A stretch of 64,000 bases of DNA from Diprion similis (GCF_021155765.1 NC_060105.1:4340001-4404000); one strand, 5' to 3'; positions 24,701-35,475 are shown, numbered from the stretch's first letter. Made by a program: numbers and translations. The notes: generated from the sequence alone by a model not told the origin.

Positions 24701-27700
24701 AGTTGTAAAAAATATTGAATAAGTTTTCATTTACACGGTTTTGTATACTTGTTGACGATGGTTCCAAACCCATCAAAGCCTTTGATAATTTCGAGAAGCT
24801 ATCAAATACTTTTTCAAATGGTGAGTAAACAAGAAAAGAGGATATGAATCATCATTTTTCATACAATGGTTCTATATAGCACACATGTAATGAATATTTC
24901 TGCGGCTAACATTAAATTAAAAAAAATTGTAGGTGTCATCACTTGTTAAAATTACTTGTACCGCGATAATACAAAATCTTGCTCAATGCTAATATGAAAC
25001 TAATATCCTGATTCTGTTATTTCGAAGAAATAAGATCTGATAAATGTGATCTGTATCAGTAATATGTGGCACAAGCTTATTTTTTCTATTAAAACTAAAA
25101 TGAAATTCATACAACTAGAATGTGATTATTGCATAGAAAACTTTGGGAAGGGTACAGAAATAGTTTTCTACTTCCAACTTCGCGCAAGTTTTACGCTATA
25201 TATCAGGGTTTCTCAAACGTTGGCAGGTTTGGATGTTTTGTTGTCTTTTACTCTTATACGTTCTTCGACAGAAAGACTATGAATCTACTATTGGTAAAGT
25301 AGAAAATTATATGTGAAAAACTAGAGAGTGGCAGCAGATGCTAAATATATGTATATATAAATACCAGCACACAAGGTAGATCATTCAATCACATAGGACA
25401 TAAATAGCATCTAATTTGTCAACTGAAAATATTTGTTTGCGTTTGTGCGTGTATGTTGAAGCATATGATTGTAATGACTGATCTACACGTCGTTGCATGC
25501 ACATTGATAAGGTAAAAGACTTCTCATCTTTAGAAAACATCATTTCTTTTTTTTTTAATCTTTATGATGCAGTGATTTAACATGTTATACAATAATCTAA
25601 CTTATGTCTAAGCCACGCCACTGTGATCTCACCTTGAATTCGTTCTCACTCCTGCCTCAAAGTTTGAGACACGCTGATATATAAAGTTTGAAGATCTAAA
25701 TTTGCTGAAATGAGAAAGAAACCCTGATGTAACTCAATGGAAATAATGAACGAACGGTGACCCTATTCTTATTTTATTATTACCATACTGTCTGTATGCA
25801 GTTGACTAAAAATAATAGAATGATTTTTATGATATGTGCGTGTAATCACCCATGGTTGGATATTTGTCATAAGTATAATTTTTTATCTGATGCAATATAT
25901 AACGATAGAAATGTTCAAAATACTCTTACAAAGATGTAAAGAGAAGACTGAATAAATATTGCTTTGGCGAAATATATGCATTACATTTTATAGGCTTTCT
26001 ATCCTTGTGTACTTGTATGAAAATAGTTGCAAAAACTTCCAAGGCTTAAGGGTTATATGATTTTCAACTATAAAATGTTAAACAGCGGAGGAATATTTCA
26101 ATGTTGCACTTTAGACCCAATCTTTGTACTAGAAGATGGAACTTGGAATATCAAAGAACATTCGTTTCCAGTAGTTTACAACAAACCATAGTCAGTCATG
26201 GAACTTTGCATTACTTATAGAGAAAATACATATTAGAATACTGATTTTATAGTATTAAAATAAAATGGGAAAAACTGTATGTGAATAATGTCGCTGAATA
26301 TGAGATTCTTTATGAACTGTCTTTTCAGGCAACTCCAAGAACAAATCGTGATTCTTTGCTATTACGCCGTAACTTAAATAATCAGATAAAAACAGATTAT
26401 GTCAGTTTCTGAATTTATTCTGTTATATACTTTGAATAGTGTACTACAACCGCAATTTCAAAGCCGATTACAAACGATTCATTATCAAACATCTTTTCAA
26501 CGATTTTTGCATATTACCATTGCATGACTGTGTTGCATGTAAGTAGTAATATTAGCAAAAGTATCATTCTGCAATCTAAAGCGCATGCTTTTTTCGGAGT
26601 GAGACGATATGAATTTATATTTGATATTTTCTGTATGGGATAATTGAGTGATGATACTTTCAGAATTATGGTAACAAACGATGATTCCTTAAACTATTCC
26701 TACAAAATTATTCTAAACATAAAACAATGCGAAATAGAAAATAAGATAATCTCTGAAAAGTTGTTGACATATGAAGAGGATTAATTATTTATCTAATTTC
26801 AAATTGTAGACACTTAAAAGTAACAACGTTTCGTGTTATGAATATGACATAATTATCGCTAGTATCCTTAGAAAGTTAGAGAGATTTGTTCATCACGAAT
26901 GTTGTACATGTATTTTCAACAAGTGAGACACTGCACTGTGGCTGTTTCTCTAATACGAAACATACGTAAGTGGTCAATGAAAGACTAATTAGTTACTTCG
27001 TAAACTGTAAATAGTCATGATTGACCTATCCTAATACGAGTTCGTGTTAACCGATAATTTGACACAGGGTAAAAAATTGGGGATATCTTAAGCAACACCA
27101 GTTAGTATTCATATATATTAATAATATTAACTTTGCTGAAATTTTATGCTGTCAAAATTTCTGAACATTACATCCTTAATTGTGCAGGCAACAGACAGGA
27201 TGGTAAGGAGAATCAGTGTGCAGATGGGCTAGCAGGTGAAGAGTTCCACATTTTTGTACCGTTATTAGGAATAAGAAACAAAAGAAAAACCATCATAGTT
27301 TTTTAAATCGCATTACTTACCCCCCACTGGTTTGCAGTTTAGTAGATTCAAGTTGACGTGCTGCCTCTTCTGTTCTTTTCAGTAGTAAAACCTATAAGTA
27401 AGGAGAATATCTATTTATTATTTGAAATTTTTATACAAATTATAAAACGATAAAGTTATTCTGGAATCTAAAGTACAGGCATTTCAATAATATTGTCAAA
27501 TTTCACATACGATTCCAAGTTGAAGGGTGAGGCTTACCTTCTGTGATAAATTACGGAAGTGCATGTCCTGTAGCATGGCACTATGTCGGCGTGTGTTTTC
27601 ACTCCGGGAGATGGCCAGCAATACTCCCCTATCAGGCACGTATCGGCACACAGCAGCTTCTATCGCCTTTTGAAATTCCTTATGTGCATTATCCATTTTT

Positions 27701-30108
27701 GCACTGCGTTGTGAAGAAAATCTAATTAAGGTCAACTTACAACTTGCAAATCCACCAAACCACTTAGTTAAATATTTAAAAAAAAACGAACACCAGTTTA
27801 AAGCTGTGCATAACTTTTCATTTGGCATACTTTTTGGCCTACATAAATTTGGAAAAGACGATAAGGGCTGAATAAATAATTATTTGCAACGAATCCACAA
27901 GAAATATGAAAGAGAGAAAATTTTTGTTACGACATTGGCATTTGAAATACTTCTAACAAGACGTGCGATATTTTGAGTAATCACATGAATCGATGCGAGA
28001 CCAAAAAATTGGATTAACTTTTGGTAAAGACTAAGAAAAATTGAGAGACTCACAATTCCCGCAATTCCTCAGGTACATCGATCTCAATTTTGTGGAAGGT
28101 GGTCTTGTCGATGGGTGGGTTGGGATTTTTCGGCCTAAGTCTTTCACTGTTGACTATTTCTGTATATGTGTTCTCCCATCCTAGATATTCCACAACTAGA
28201 AATCCTCCCTTCATCATCTGAAATTTTTTTTTCTCCAATGAATATATTTTTAAAATTTCATGACTGATTTATGCGGTCATTTATTTCGCATAAAATTTAC
28301 TAAAATGAAGATTTTGATGCTAAGGTTTTATAAAATTAAAAGGGAAAGTATTGTCAAAATTAGTAACATGAATCGAAGAAAATTCTCTATAAGTAGATAA
28401 AGCGATTAGTTAGCAGAAAACTTCAAATTTTTTAATGAATTTTGGTAATTTTTGATCCTCAACCATATTAGGGTTTTTACACACTCTTTAACTTCCATAG
28501 AAATTGCACGATTACTCGAATTTCTCTGTAACACGATACCTTTGGACTTTCAAACATTTTTTAACTTCATATACAACCCAATTAATTATTATTATTATTC
28601 ATGAGTAGTAAAATATTTTTTGAAACAACAGACCTGGATAATGGCTTTCCACCAGCCACAGGCTTCCTGGTCATTCGCTCTAGAAAACACTTCAATTTCT
28701 TGATGTTCCACAAATTCAGGCTTAGGGCCATCTTTGGGAGGTAGGCGTACTTGAGCAAAAGGGAACTTCGATTCAGGCTGCCAGCTGCAACGGATAATTC
28801 ATTTCTTATTAAAGTAGTGCTCAAAATTGTTAACTCATTCCTTTTTGAACTAGTACCGAATAAAATTTCTAAAAATCAAAGCATTCCTGATAATTCTTCA
28901 ACATGCTCAACTATATTAGACAAACCTATTGTCTCGGTATTCAATGCAGCCCAAAAACATGAAATTGCATTGCTAACCTCTATATGTAAAACTTTGAATT
29001 ATACTTATTAATTAAAACCATTGGTTCCTGAGCTAGGATACAATCCAAGAATAATTTTCTTTTAATTTTTACTCCACACAGTATCAAAAGCTAATTTGTT
29101 TAGCTAAATTTTTTGCAGTGATCAAACTAACCTAAAAATGCCTACGAATATTGGTCAAACATACGACTATAATCATAATAAAATAAAATTCTAGTATAAC
29201 CATAGCTCAAATTTCCTTTTTGTTTTCTCTTAGAAACAAAAATCTTTAAATCTATTTATAGCTTTAATCCATCGCTCTATTTTGAGATATGATTGTACAG
29301 AATCGTTGTTCGAGAAATAGAAGAGAATGTGAAAATTGGATAATTGTAGACAACAAAATTATTCATTAAACGATAACAAATATCACACTTCTGGATTTTC
29401 AGGGAATAGTGAATTTGAAAAACGTTTAATAGATTGATACACTGATCTTGTGACTAGGGCGAGTCATCGAATTGGTCCAAGATAATCGACTCGTTGAACT
29501 GAGCTTGTAAGAAATTGTTTATAAAAAAGTTCTTGATGATTTGCCATATAAACTGTTTGTAACAGAACCACAGACAAAGCTCGTTAAAAAAGCAAACATT
29601 TTGTACTTACTCATTTTCAAAGGCTACTAAAACCTCTTCATCAAAGACATCAGTGACAAAGGCCTGAAACGAGAGGAAAAAAAATGTATTTACTGGTGGG
29701 CAAGCAAGGAAGAAAATGCAGTGTGAAGTTCGGTGTCGCGGGTTCGTACTCTGTCGGGGACCGGGCGAGATTAGATCGAACTGATTTGACGGCTGGATCA
29801 ACAAGCACGTCGAAATGTTCCTGGTGAATCGTAGTATTGAAAACTGAGTTAATGAAACACATGCGAAAATCACGCCCTGTCAAATGAGACATGGCGTCGT
29901 AGGAAGCCGCGTTACCTCGACGACATTGAAAGCTCAGATTTCCACTAAGTACAAGCCTCCGAGGGGTGATATTATCACTATAACATGGCCCGATATTCCG
30001 AGGACTGATGTACCACACGATACCGTTACATTTTCATATACTTTTCACATAACAAACCTTATAATACGCTCCGTTTTCGCCGCATACTTCGACTGCGAGA
30101 TCCTCCAT
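15579..30108 (-). CDS. Fmr1: Fmr1: fragile X messenger ribonucleoprotein (FMR1/FXR family), whole gene span
   Basis: This is an RNA-binding protein that represses and transports mRNAs, mainly in neurons, on polyribosomes and RNA granules. Thirteen coding exons join to about 623 residues, close to the family length. Order of domains: two Tudor/Agenet domains (about residues 1-120), a central linker with KH0-like sequence, KH1 with GAHG at 236-239, KH2 with GKNG at 299-302, a leucine-rich nuclear export signal ([13 protein letters not shown], about 365-377), an RGG-type Arg/Gly region, and a low-complexity Arg/Ser tail ending MVNGTSG. Residue Ile298 corresponds to human Ile304, the site of the I304N mutation, and is intact. 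The start ATG at 30106-30108 has a good context (AAG before, G after) and matches the conserved N-terminus of the family. The gene is head to head with WDR44. Uncertain points are the donor of exon 10 and possible alternative exons in introns 8 and 10. Confidence 0.97.
16285..16383 (-). CDS. Fmr1: Fmr1 coding exon 12
   Basis: 99 bp, acceptor GTGTGTAG, donor GTAATT, phase 1 on both sides. It encodes [20 protein letters not shown]..., a highly basic Arg/Ser segment, and ends TPANNPK. Like exon 11 it is a symmetric exon that could be skipped without frame change. Confidence 0.88.
16730..16951 (-). CDS. Fmr1: Fmr1 coding exon 11
   Basis: 222 bp, acceptor TTTTTAG, donor GTAAAA, phase 1 on both sides. 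It encodes [20 protein letters not shown]..., a Gly/Gln stretch, an Arg/Asp-rich block ([16 protein letters not shown]) and [13 protein letters not shown]. This is the disordered, phosphorylatable C-terminal region of the protein. Because both borders are phase 1, the exon could be skipped in frame. Confidence 0.88.
17759..17782 (-). other. Fmr1: Candidate 24-nt alternative micro-exon of Fmr1
   Basis: A 24-base segment lies between an AG (GGGTAG) and a GT (GTATTA), with phase 1 on both sides, so it can be inserted before exon 11 without breaking the frame. It would add DTILDSQ-type sequence, very like DTVLDSQD near the end of exon 11. The acceptor lacks a strong pyrimidine tract. It may be a cassette exon or a decayed exon duplicate. 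This is inference from phase and similarity only. Confidence 0.3.
18138..18414 (-). CDS. Fmr1: Fmr1 coding exon 10 (NES and RGG region); 3' border uncertain
   Basis: Acceptor TTATAG. The exon begins [17 protein letters not shown], the nuclear export signal, then a Gly/Arg-rich stretch ([19 protein letters not shown]) equivalent to the RGG box that binds G-quadruplex RNA. Exon 11 needs one base carried over (phase 1). Donors giving that phase are at 18137 (GTTATG, chosen), 18155 (GTGATA) and a GTAACA further upstream. The best-looking donor, GTAAGA after 18127, is phase 0 and would need an extra exon of 3n+1 bases. Without splicing the frame runs to a TGA at 18094-18096, giving a short isoform. 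cDNA would decide. Confidence 0.7.
18553..18696 (-). CDS. Fmr1: Fmr1 coding exon 9 (end of KH2)
   Basis: 144 bp, acceptor TTTCAG, donor GTATAA. Residues 315-362 ([11 protein letters not shown]...[27 protein letters not shown]) complete KH2. The stretch matches the human [15 protein letters not shown] segment. Confidence 0.95.
18697..23611 (-). other. Fmr1: Fmr1 intron 8 (4.9 kb)
   Basis: This is the longest intron of the gene and splits KH2 between SGV and VRV. It is AT-rich with T-runs (for example 20850-20869 and 22413-22428). It holds a 41-bp relic (19008-19048) resembling the micro-exon candidate of intron 10. Short frames inside it (20579-20791, 21215-21607, 22099-22374 and others) match nothing I recognise. 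Confidence 0.8.
23612..23749 (-). CDS. Fmr1: Fmr1 coding exon 8 (first half of KH2)
   Basis: 138 bp, acceptor TTGCAG, donor GTAAGC. Residues 269-314 include [20 protein letters not shown] with the GKNG loop and the equivalent of human Ile304 at residue 298. The exon ends in phase 0 within KH2 after SGV. A 4.9-kb intron follows. Confidence 0.96.
23866..24013 (-). CDS. Fmr1: Fmr1 coding exon 7 (KH1)
   Basis: 148 bp, acceptor TTTCAG, donor GTAAAT. Residues 219-268 carry [20 protein letters not shown], the KH1 core with the GAHG loop that contacts RNA, then [21 protein letters not shown]. Confidence 0.96.
27321..27391 (-). CDS. Fmr1: Fmr1 coding exon 6
   Basis: 71 bp, acceptor TTATAG, donor GTAAGT. 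Residues 196-218 ([23 protein letters not shown]) form the helix before KH1. A 3.3-kb intron (24014-27320) follows, in which I see no further gene. Confidence 0.93.
27538..27703 (-). CDS. Fmr1: Fmr1 coding exon 5
   Basis: 166 bp, acceptor ACGCAG, donor GTAAGC. Residues 140-195 ([17 protein letters not shown]...MHFRNLSQK) match the KH0-like helical linker of FMR1 proteins (human AAHKDFKKAV ... MHFRSL). Confidence 0.95.
28054..28217 (-). CDS. Fmr1: Fmr1 coding exon 4
   Basis: 164 bp, acceptor TTTCAG, donor GTGAGT. Residues 86-139 ([18 protein letters not shown]..., ending DVPEELRE) complete Tudor 2 and its conserved [10 protein letters not shown] segment. The last two bases are completed by exon 5 to give Phe. 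Confidence 0.95.
28634..28784 (-). CDS. Fmr1: Fmr1 coding exon 3
   Basis: 151 bp, acceptor TTGCAG, donor GTCTGT. Residues 35-85 include the family signatures [28 protein letters not shown], spanning the end of Tudor 1 and the start of Tudor 2. Confidence 0.95.
29611..29663 (-). CDS. Fmr1: Fmr1 coding exon 2
   Basis: 53 bp, acceptor GTTTCAG, donor GTAAGTAC. Encodes [17 protein letters not shown] and two bases of an Asp codon completed by exon 3. It forms the rest of Tudor 1. The intron before it (29664-30057) carries no further coding signal. Confidence 0.95.
30058..30108 (-). CDS. Fmr1: Fmr1 coding exon 1
   Basis: Encodes residues 1-17 ([17 protein letters not shown]), the first strand of Tudor domain 1. 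The donor GTTTGT follows directly after the Lys codon, phase 0. Confidence 0.95.
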
Positions 30109-30362
30109 CTTGCTTTTGTGTGACGGATCCTTTGGAGCAGGCATGCATGGTGGGAAATGGCCGATGGGTTCGAGGCTACGCGACGCTCGGCCAATCAGGT
30201 ATCACCGAATCAAAATCCGCGGCTCTGATTGGCTGGCGAATTACGACAATACGCGACTGTCATGGGTCCGTGATCGAGTGAGCTTTTGCGTGCAAGAGCA
30301 ATGAAACAGAAGTCTTAATTACTATCCAATGGTTACCCCTATCGCTTACAAAAGTGATAAAG
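30109..30362. promoter_or_regulatory. Bidirectional promoter between Fmr1 and WDR44
   Basis: Only 254 bp separate the two divergent start codons, and the stretch is clearly more GC-rich and CpG-rich than its flanks. It has CCAAT boxes in both orientations: CCAAT at 30191-30195 and 30326-30330, and the inverse ATTGG at 30228-30232. No TATA box stands out. The layout is typical of TATA-less, broadly expressed divergent gene pairs. Transcript starts and 5' UTRs of both genes must lie within it unless further 5' exons exist. Confidence 0.75.
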
Positions 30363-30430
30363 ATGTCTGGAAGTAGCGATTCCGAAGAATTTTTCGACGC
30401 CGAGGACGACATTTCACATCGCAGCTCACG
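30363..30430 (+). CDS. WDR44: WDR44 coding exon 1 (FFAT motif)
   Basis: 68 bp, donor GTGAAT. Residues 1-22 plus two bases of an Arg codon. It carries the FFAT core EFFDAED within acidic surroundings. Confidence 0.93.
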
Positions 30431-33400
30431 GTGAATTTCATCATGTGATTTGCGTATTCTGATTAAGCGAATTGGAGGGGGGGTGGGGCAACACTGTCAA
30501 ACTGATTCTCAATATTTATTTAACAATAAGAATTCCTCACGAACGGCAATAAACACCGTTAAATAATTCACTTTTTTCATCATCCTCTCGTCACTCGTTA
30601 CGAAACGTCATCCAATGATTTTGTTCATTCACTTGTTATTCAATCACCATTTCAACTTCAATTCTATGGATATTCACCTTCATACCTTTTTGACTTATTT
30701 ATGTTTACTTCTGCAGTGTTTATTCTTAATATACACACTCAATTTAATTCTAACCAACTTGCTTAAATTTATTTACACAAAGTACTTTACAACTACAAGC
30801 TAATTGAAGATAACCATTCTTCAACTTTCGTTGAAATCTTGCACCATCTATCGCTTCTTTCAAAATTGACAACCATTCTTACCAATCACTAATGTTCATC
30901 CCAGTGACAGCTAATGAAAAATTGTAAAATCTGTATTGTGATTCAATGATAATTACTATAATCAAAAACAAAACAAAACAACTACCAGTTCATGTTATAT
31001 TCTCTGACTGCTTTACGCCACTCAGTTTTAATAATATTTCATTTCATATTTGCAGGAAATCTCGTTCCCGAGATACAACCGCGACTGATTTGCAATCGCC
31101 TAGTATATCAAGTGCAAGTAAACAGTTGGCTGACGATGTCTTTGTCAAGCCTGCAGATCCTAAGCCAATTGATGATTCTAAAACCCATGCAGATGCGGAA
31201 AGGAAGGAAAACTCGGATAAACCAGTATGTAAATTTCAAGTTTTTTTAATTCATCCTTGACACGATTATCTGAAAACAAGTAATTATCAATTGCAAAATA
31301 GTTCTTTCAAATCAATCGGGAAGTTGCATGATTTACGCTGATTTCTTTGCTTCTGTATTTGAGTATGCTGCGCTTCCGCATTATGAGGGTACTCTGCTTT
31401 ACACTGCTCTCTAACATCAATCAAATAGTGTACTCCTGTTGAAATTTTTTTGCTCTGGAACAAAATTCTTGATATTTATTCAGTTTCATTGCTTAATTGT
31501 TTACTGCGAATAATAATTTCCAATTTTTTCTTAAGAACATTATTATTACGTAATCTTGCAACTCCCCTGCGTATATCCATTTCGTTCAGTCGACTACGGT
31601 GGTGTACCGGTCAGCTTTCCTTGCCAGCCATCCTATATACACATTTTCAAACATACACTCTTTAAATTTGGCACAGTCGACAGATTTATCCAAGAATAAA
31701 CACTGATTGACGTGTCGTAGCTTCAGTAATCATAGCTAATAAAAAATACAGATCAAAAATAGAGGTCTCATATTCTTTGGAATTCGTATGTGCTGCAGCG
31801 GATTGATTACACGTCTGGCTAGGCTGGCAAATATCTTCATCCATTTATGGTTTGCAAAGTTAGCTTAATTGTGATTGACATAGTTGCTGTTATTGATTTT
31901 CTCATGCGAAGAGCAGCAGTTCAAATTATGCAGTAATAAATATTTTTATATCACAGCGATATCCTATTATCTAGCAGATATCTCCTCTAACTGCGTAACA
32001 TGTACTTGCATCTTTTTAAGAATAGGTAGTAGCTAGTATCCCGTGGCAATTGAAAATAAACAAATAAATTATTCAAGAAATTTTAAAAAAATTGTGAAAA
32101 AATGCTAGATTTGTTTGAACAATGAAGAATAAACGGTGTAATAAGAATAAAATTTATCTGTTTTCAATAGGAGGAGGACTGGAAAGGTAGTGGTGTGGAC
32201 AAAATTGTTGGCAGGCGTCGATTTCGCGAACTAAGGCAGCGCATGCAAACTGAGGATGATGATATTCCAATAAACAATTCACCTCCCGATAGCCAGACCT
32301 CCTCGATAGAAGGAGTGTATCCCGCACCTTCCAAAGCTTCTCATCCGTTCAGAATAATAGAACACGATACCCTTAGCTTGCAAAGTATGACTTCATTAGG
32401 GCGCGTCGGTCGAATATTGGCTGGTGTGTCAGATAACTCCTCCGGAGTAGTTCCAATAAATTTACCTCAATGTCCCGTCACTCCAATTCTCGTCGATACA
32501 CAATTACCCTCAGCAATTAGCATTCCGATTAAAGACGAGGATACTGCCTCTGGTAAAGTATCCCAGTCCTCTAGTATTCTAACTTTGTCAGGAGACAACC
32601 TCGATGATAATGAATCGTGTATCAACGATAGGCCAGATTATTCTCCATCCTCACAAGGTAACATGCCTGTCATGTTCCAAGAACCTGACGTTATCGCCAG
32701 TACCAAGAATAATGGAAAACCTATCGAGAGCGTACAGGATTTGCCCCCTCCTTCAATGCCTGTTGCACCACCACGACGCAAAAAGAAATCTAAACCTCAG
32801 ACACCTACCGATCTTACTGTAAGATATCTCAATGTTCGATCAACGTGTCTTTTAGTAAAGAGAACCTTGCTTATCATTTTGGTTACGCATTAAATCACGT
32901 TTTTAAAGAATTGAATTCACAACCAAAATTATTTCATGCTAGCCCTGCTATCGCAGTTTAGCTGTAAATATTATGAAGCACCTAGTAATTGATAATGCTG
33001 CCAATAGAGTTATAGCATTCAAGCACGTAACACATATTTGATAGCACTTCCATTCTCACGTTATAAAGTTGTGATTTTGCTTTTAGCCACCTGTTATTGA
33101 AGACCTCATTCCTGCTTCGCCACTACCGAGTCCAGCAAGTACAATCGAATCCATTACCAGAGAGTTTGAACATTCTCTTGACATTCGATCAGCAACGAAA
33201 GGACAATACGTCGTCAAACCGCAGGTGAATTAGCAATAACACACAATTGTTTTAACTGAAAAGAATTAATCTATCAATTATCTGTATGTGAATACTTGCT
33301 TTTCTTAGGATGAAGATAAAGCAAAGGCACAGGGACCATCTCCCGAAGAATTGGCTAGAGTGGAACGAATGAAAGCTGAAATAATGAGTATTCGCTCCAG

Positions 33401-35475
33401 TGAAATGTCAAACAGTCCCCTTGGGTCCGTTTCAAGCAATAGTATAGGTCGCTGTTCTTTGGGTCCGCATCGTTTGACCGGTTTTGGTGTCCAAGGTTCC
33501 AGAGAACGACGCAGATCTGCCGGTGATCAGGATATGATAAAACAGCTAAACATGGTCGTCAGAACACGAACCGACTCTGGAAAACGACTCACAGATATGG
33601 TTGGTAGAAAAAAAATAAACTCTTTTATTGTATCTCTCTTCTTGAAGTCAATAAATACAGAAACTGGCTGAATCCTTCTTTTTGTGTACAACAGCCCACT
33701 AAAAAACCATTTCTGATTCGTCAATAATGTGTGAAATCGTTATTTTTCAGGAGATTCTGGAACAGGTATCCGTGTTGAACTTGGACACTGGAGAGCGAGT
33801 ACCTCTGAGTGTAGCAGAAGATAAATTGCCGCAATGCATGGATCCCTTGTCGTTGCAAATAATGAGAATAACATCAGAGTACATAAGCAACGCGAGTTTG
33901 GAAAAAGAAAAAGAAAGTGACGAGGAGAGCGTAGACAGTAAAATGTCTAGCATACCTCCCGACGAGGACGTAGCAGTGGGTCGAGTACGTAAGAAGACGC
34001 AAAAACTGAAGCGATTCCTGGGATCCACAGTCAAGAAGACAATGGACAAGGCAAAATCAATTGCTCAGGAGGTATCCCACGCAAGACACAAGGAGGATAT
34101 TATGGACATTGTTGACGACGTTTATCCAGGAGAACAGCAATACATCAAACTGAAAGCCTCAAACAGTCACAAAGGCCCCTACGAATTTGACAATATACAA
34201 CACGTTCAGGATCTAAGTGGAGAACACGTCGGTCCTGTATGGTGTATGAAGTTTTCCGCGTGCGGACGTTTACTGGCCACTGCGGGACAAGATCGCGTTC
34301 TAAGAATTTGGGTCTTGAGGGACGCGTTCGCGTACTTTCAGGACATGAGAACGAAATATAACGCGGAAAAAGTTAGCCCGACTCCATCTCAGGAATCACT
34401 CGTTTCACAGCAATCTGTGGATGATCCAAATATTTTGGCCAGTATGAGCAGCGATTCCGAAGGCGCGAAGAGCCCGTTTATGCCTAAACCGTTTTGCACG
34501 TATACCGGACACACCTCGGACCTTCTCGATGTATCGTGGTCCAAAAATTACTTTGTTTTATCTTCGTCGATGGACAAAACGGTCCGGCTTTGGCACATAT
34601 CGAGAAAGGAATGCCTCTGCTGTTTCCAGCACATTGATTTTGTCACAGCGATTGTATTTCATCCGCGAGATGACAGATACTTTCTCTCCGGATCCCTGGA
34701 CGGTAAATTACGGCTATGGAATATTCCTGACAAAAAGGTTGCGGTGTGGAACGAAGTTGATGGACAAACAAAGTTGATTACAGCGGCGAATTTTTGTCAG
34801 AACGGAAAATTCGCGGTTGTCGGATCTTACGACGGTCGATGCATATTCTACAACACCGACGAGTTGAAGTATCACACACAGATTCACGTCCGATCTACAA
34901 GAGGTAAAAATTCAACCGGTAGAAAAATAAGCGGCATTGAACCCATGCCTGGCGAAGACAAAATACTGGTAACATCGAATGACAGTAGGATTCGGCTCTA
35001 CGATTTGAGGGACTTGAACCTTTCCTGCAAATACAAGGGATACGTTAATGTCAGCAGTCAAATAAAGGCAAGCTTCAGTCCCGACGGACAGTACATTGTG
35101 AGTGGATCTGAGAATCAGTGCATTTACATATGGAAGACGCATCATGACTATTCAAAATTCTCAAGCGTACGGCGGGATCGGAATGACTTTTGGGAAGGGA
35201 TAAAAGCTCACAACGCAGTTGTAACTTGTGCCGTATTTGCACCAAATCCTGATATTATTATAAAACAAATTGAAACACGAGAGCAGTGGGAAGGAGGGAT
35301 TGATTCTAAGAGTATCATCGACGGTGCAACGCCCGTTGATCCGGTTGTAGAACAGCGAACCAAGGGATGCGGTGGTCACGTTTTAGTTAGCGCTGACTTT
35401 AACGGATACATCAAGGTGTTTCTAAATAAAACTAAACCAAAACACAGCTCGTTGCCAGCATCCGCACTTGCATAA
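30363..35475 (+). CDS. WDR44: WDR44 (Rab11-binding WD-repeat protein), whole gene span
   Basis: Six coding exons join to about 1012 residues (human WDR44 is about 913). The family is an effector of Rab11 on recycling endosomes and tethers endosomes to the ER through VAP proteins. The N-terminus (MSGSSDSEEFFDAEDD) carries a textbook FFAT motif, EFFDAED at residues 9-15, preceded by the acidic serine stretch that VAP prefers. The middle is long, Ser/Pro-rich and disordered, with a proline-rich basic segment PPPSMPVAPPRRKKKSK. The conserved block EILEQVSVLNLDTGERVPLS precedes seven WD40 blades in the last exon (about residues 590-1000), with typical ends such as KTVRLWHI and GKLRLWNI. The start at 30363 has A at -3 and matches the human N-terminus. 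The gene is divergent from Fmr1. Confidence 0.96.
31056..31224 (+). CDS. WDR44: WDR44 coding exon 2
   Basis: 169 bp, acceptor TTTGCAG, donor GTATGT. Residues 23-79, a polar Ser/Asp/Lys-rich linker without recognisable fold. Confidence 0.88.
32171..32818 (+). CDS. WDR44: WDR44 coding exon 3
   Basis: 648 bp, acceptor TTCAATAG, donor GTAAGA. Residues 80-295 start EEDWKGSGVDKIVGRRRFRELRQ, continue as a long Ser/Pro/Asp-rich disordered region, and end in the Pro-rich basic stretch PPRRKKKSKPQTPTDLT, a possible SH3-type ligand. Confidence 0.92.
33087..33224 (+). CDS. WDR44: WDR44 coding exon 4
   Basis: 138 bp, acceptor CTTTTAG, donor GTGAAT, phase 0 on both sides. Residues 296-341 (PPVIEDLIPASPLPSPAST..., then ESITREFEHSLDI). 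Confidence 0.9.
33309..33599 (+). CDS. WDR44: WDR44 coding exon 5
   Basis: 291 bp, acceptor TTCTTAG, donor GTTGGT (weak; a second GT lies six bases on). Residues 342-438 contain SPEELARVERMKAEIMSI and end RTDSGKRLTDM, which joins exon 6 to give the conserved TD-EILEQVSVLNL region. Confidence 0.9.
33751..35475 (+). CDS. WDR44: WDR44 coding exon 6 (WD40 propeller)
   Basis: 1725 bp, acceptor TTTTTCAG, stop TAA at 35473-35475. Residues 439-1012. A basic segment (RKKTQKLKRFLGSTVKKTMD) precedes the propeller. WD blades begin near GEHVGPVWCMKFS (about 34220) and run through YTGHTSDLLDVSW, FQHIDFVTAIVFHP, LITAANFCQNGKF, GIEPMPGEDKILV, SSQIKASFSPDGQY and KAHNAVVTCAVFAP, with a final GHVLVSADFNGYIKVF strand. 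The upstream ATG at 33727 lies in the intron, so the frame should be entered by splicing. Confidence 0.95.
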   Translation, partial: EILEQVSVLNLDTGERVPLSVAEDKLPQCMDPLSLQIMRITSEYISNASLEKEKESDEESVDSKMSSIPPDEDVAVGRVRKKTQKLKRFLGSTVKKTMDKAKSIAQEVSHARHKEDIMDIVDDVYPGEQQYIKLKASNSHKGPYEFDNIQHVQDLSGEHVGPVWCMKFSACGRLLATAGQDRVLRIWVLRDAFAYFQDMRTKYNAEKVSPTPSQESLVSQQSVDDPNILASMSSDSEGAKSPFMPKPFCTYTGHTSDLLDVSWSKNYFVLSSSMDKTVRLWHISRKECLCCFQHIDFVTAIVFHPRDDRYFLSGSLDGKLRLWNIPDKKVAVWNEVDGQTKLITAANFCQNGKFAVVGSYDGRCIFYNTDELKYHTQIHVRSTRGKNSTGRKISGIEPMPGEDKILVTSNDSRIRLYDLRDLNLSCKYKGYVNVSSQIKASFSPDGQYIVSGSENQCIYIWKTHHDYSKFSSVRRDRNDFWEGIKAHNAVVTCAVFAPNPDIIIKQIETREQWEGGIDSKSIIDGATPVDPVVEQRTKGCGGHVLVSADFNGYIKVFLNKTKPKHSSLPASALA

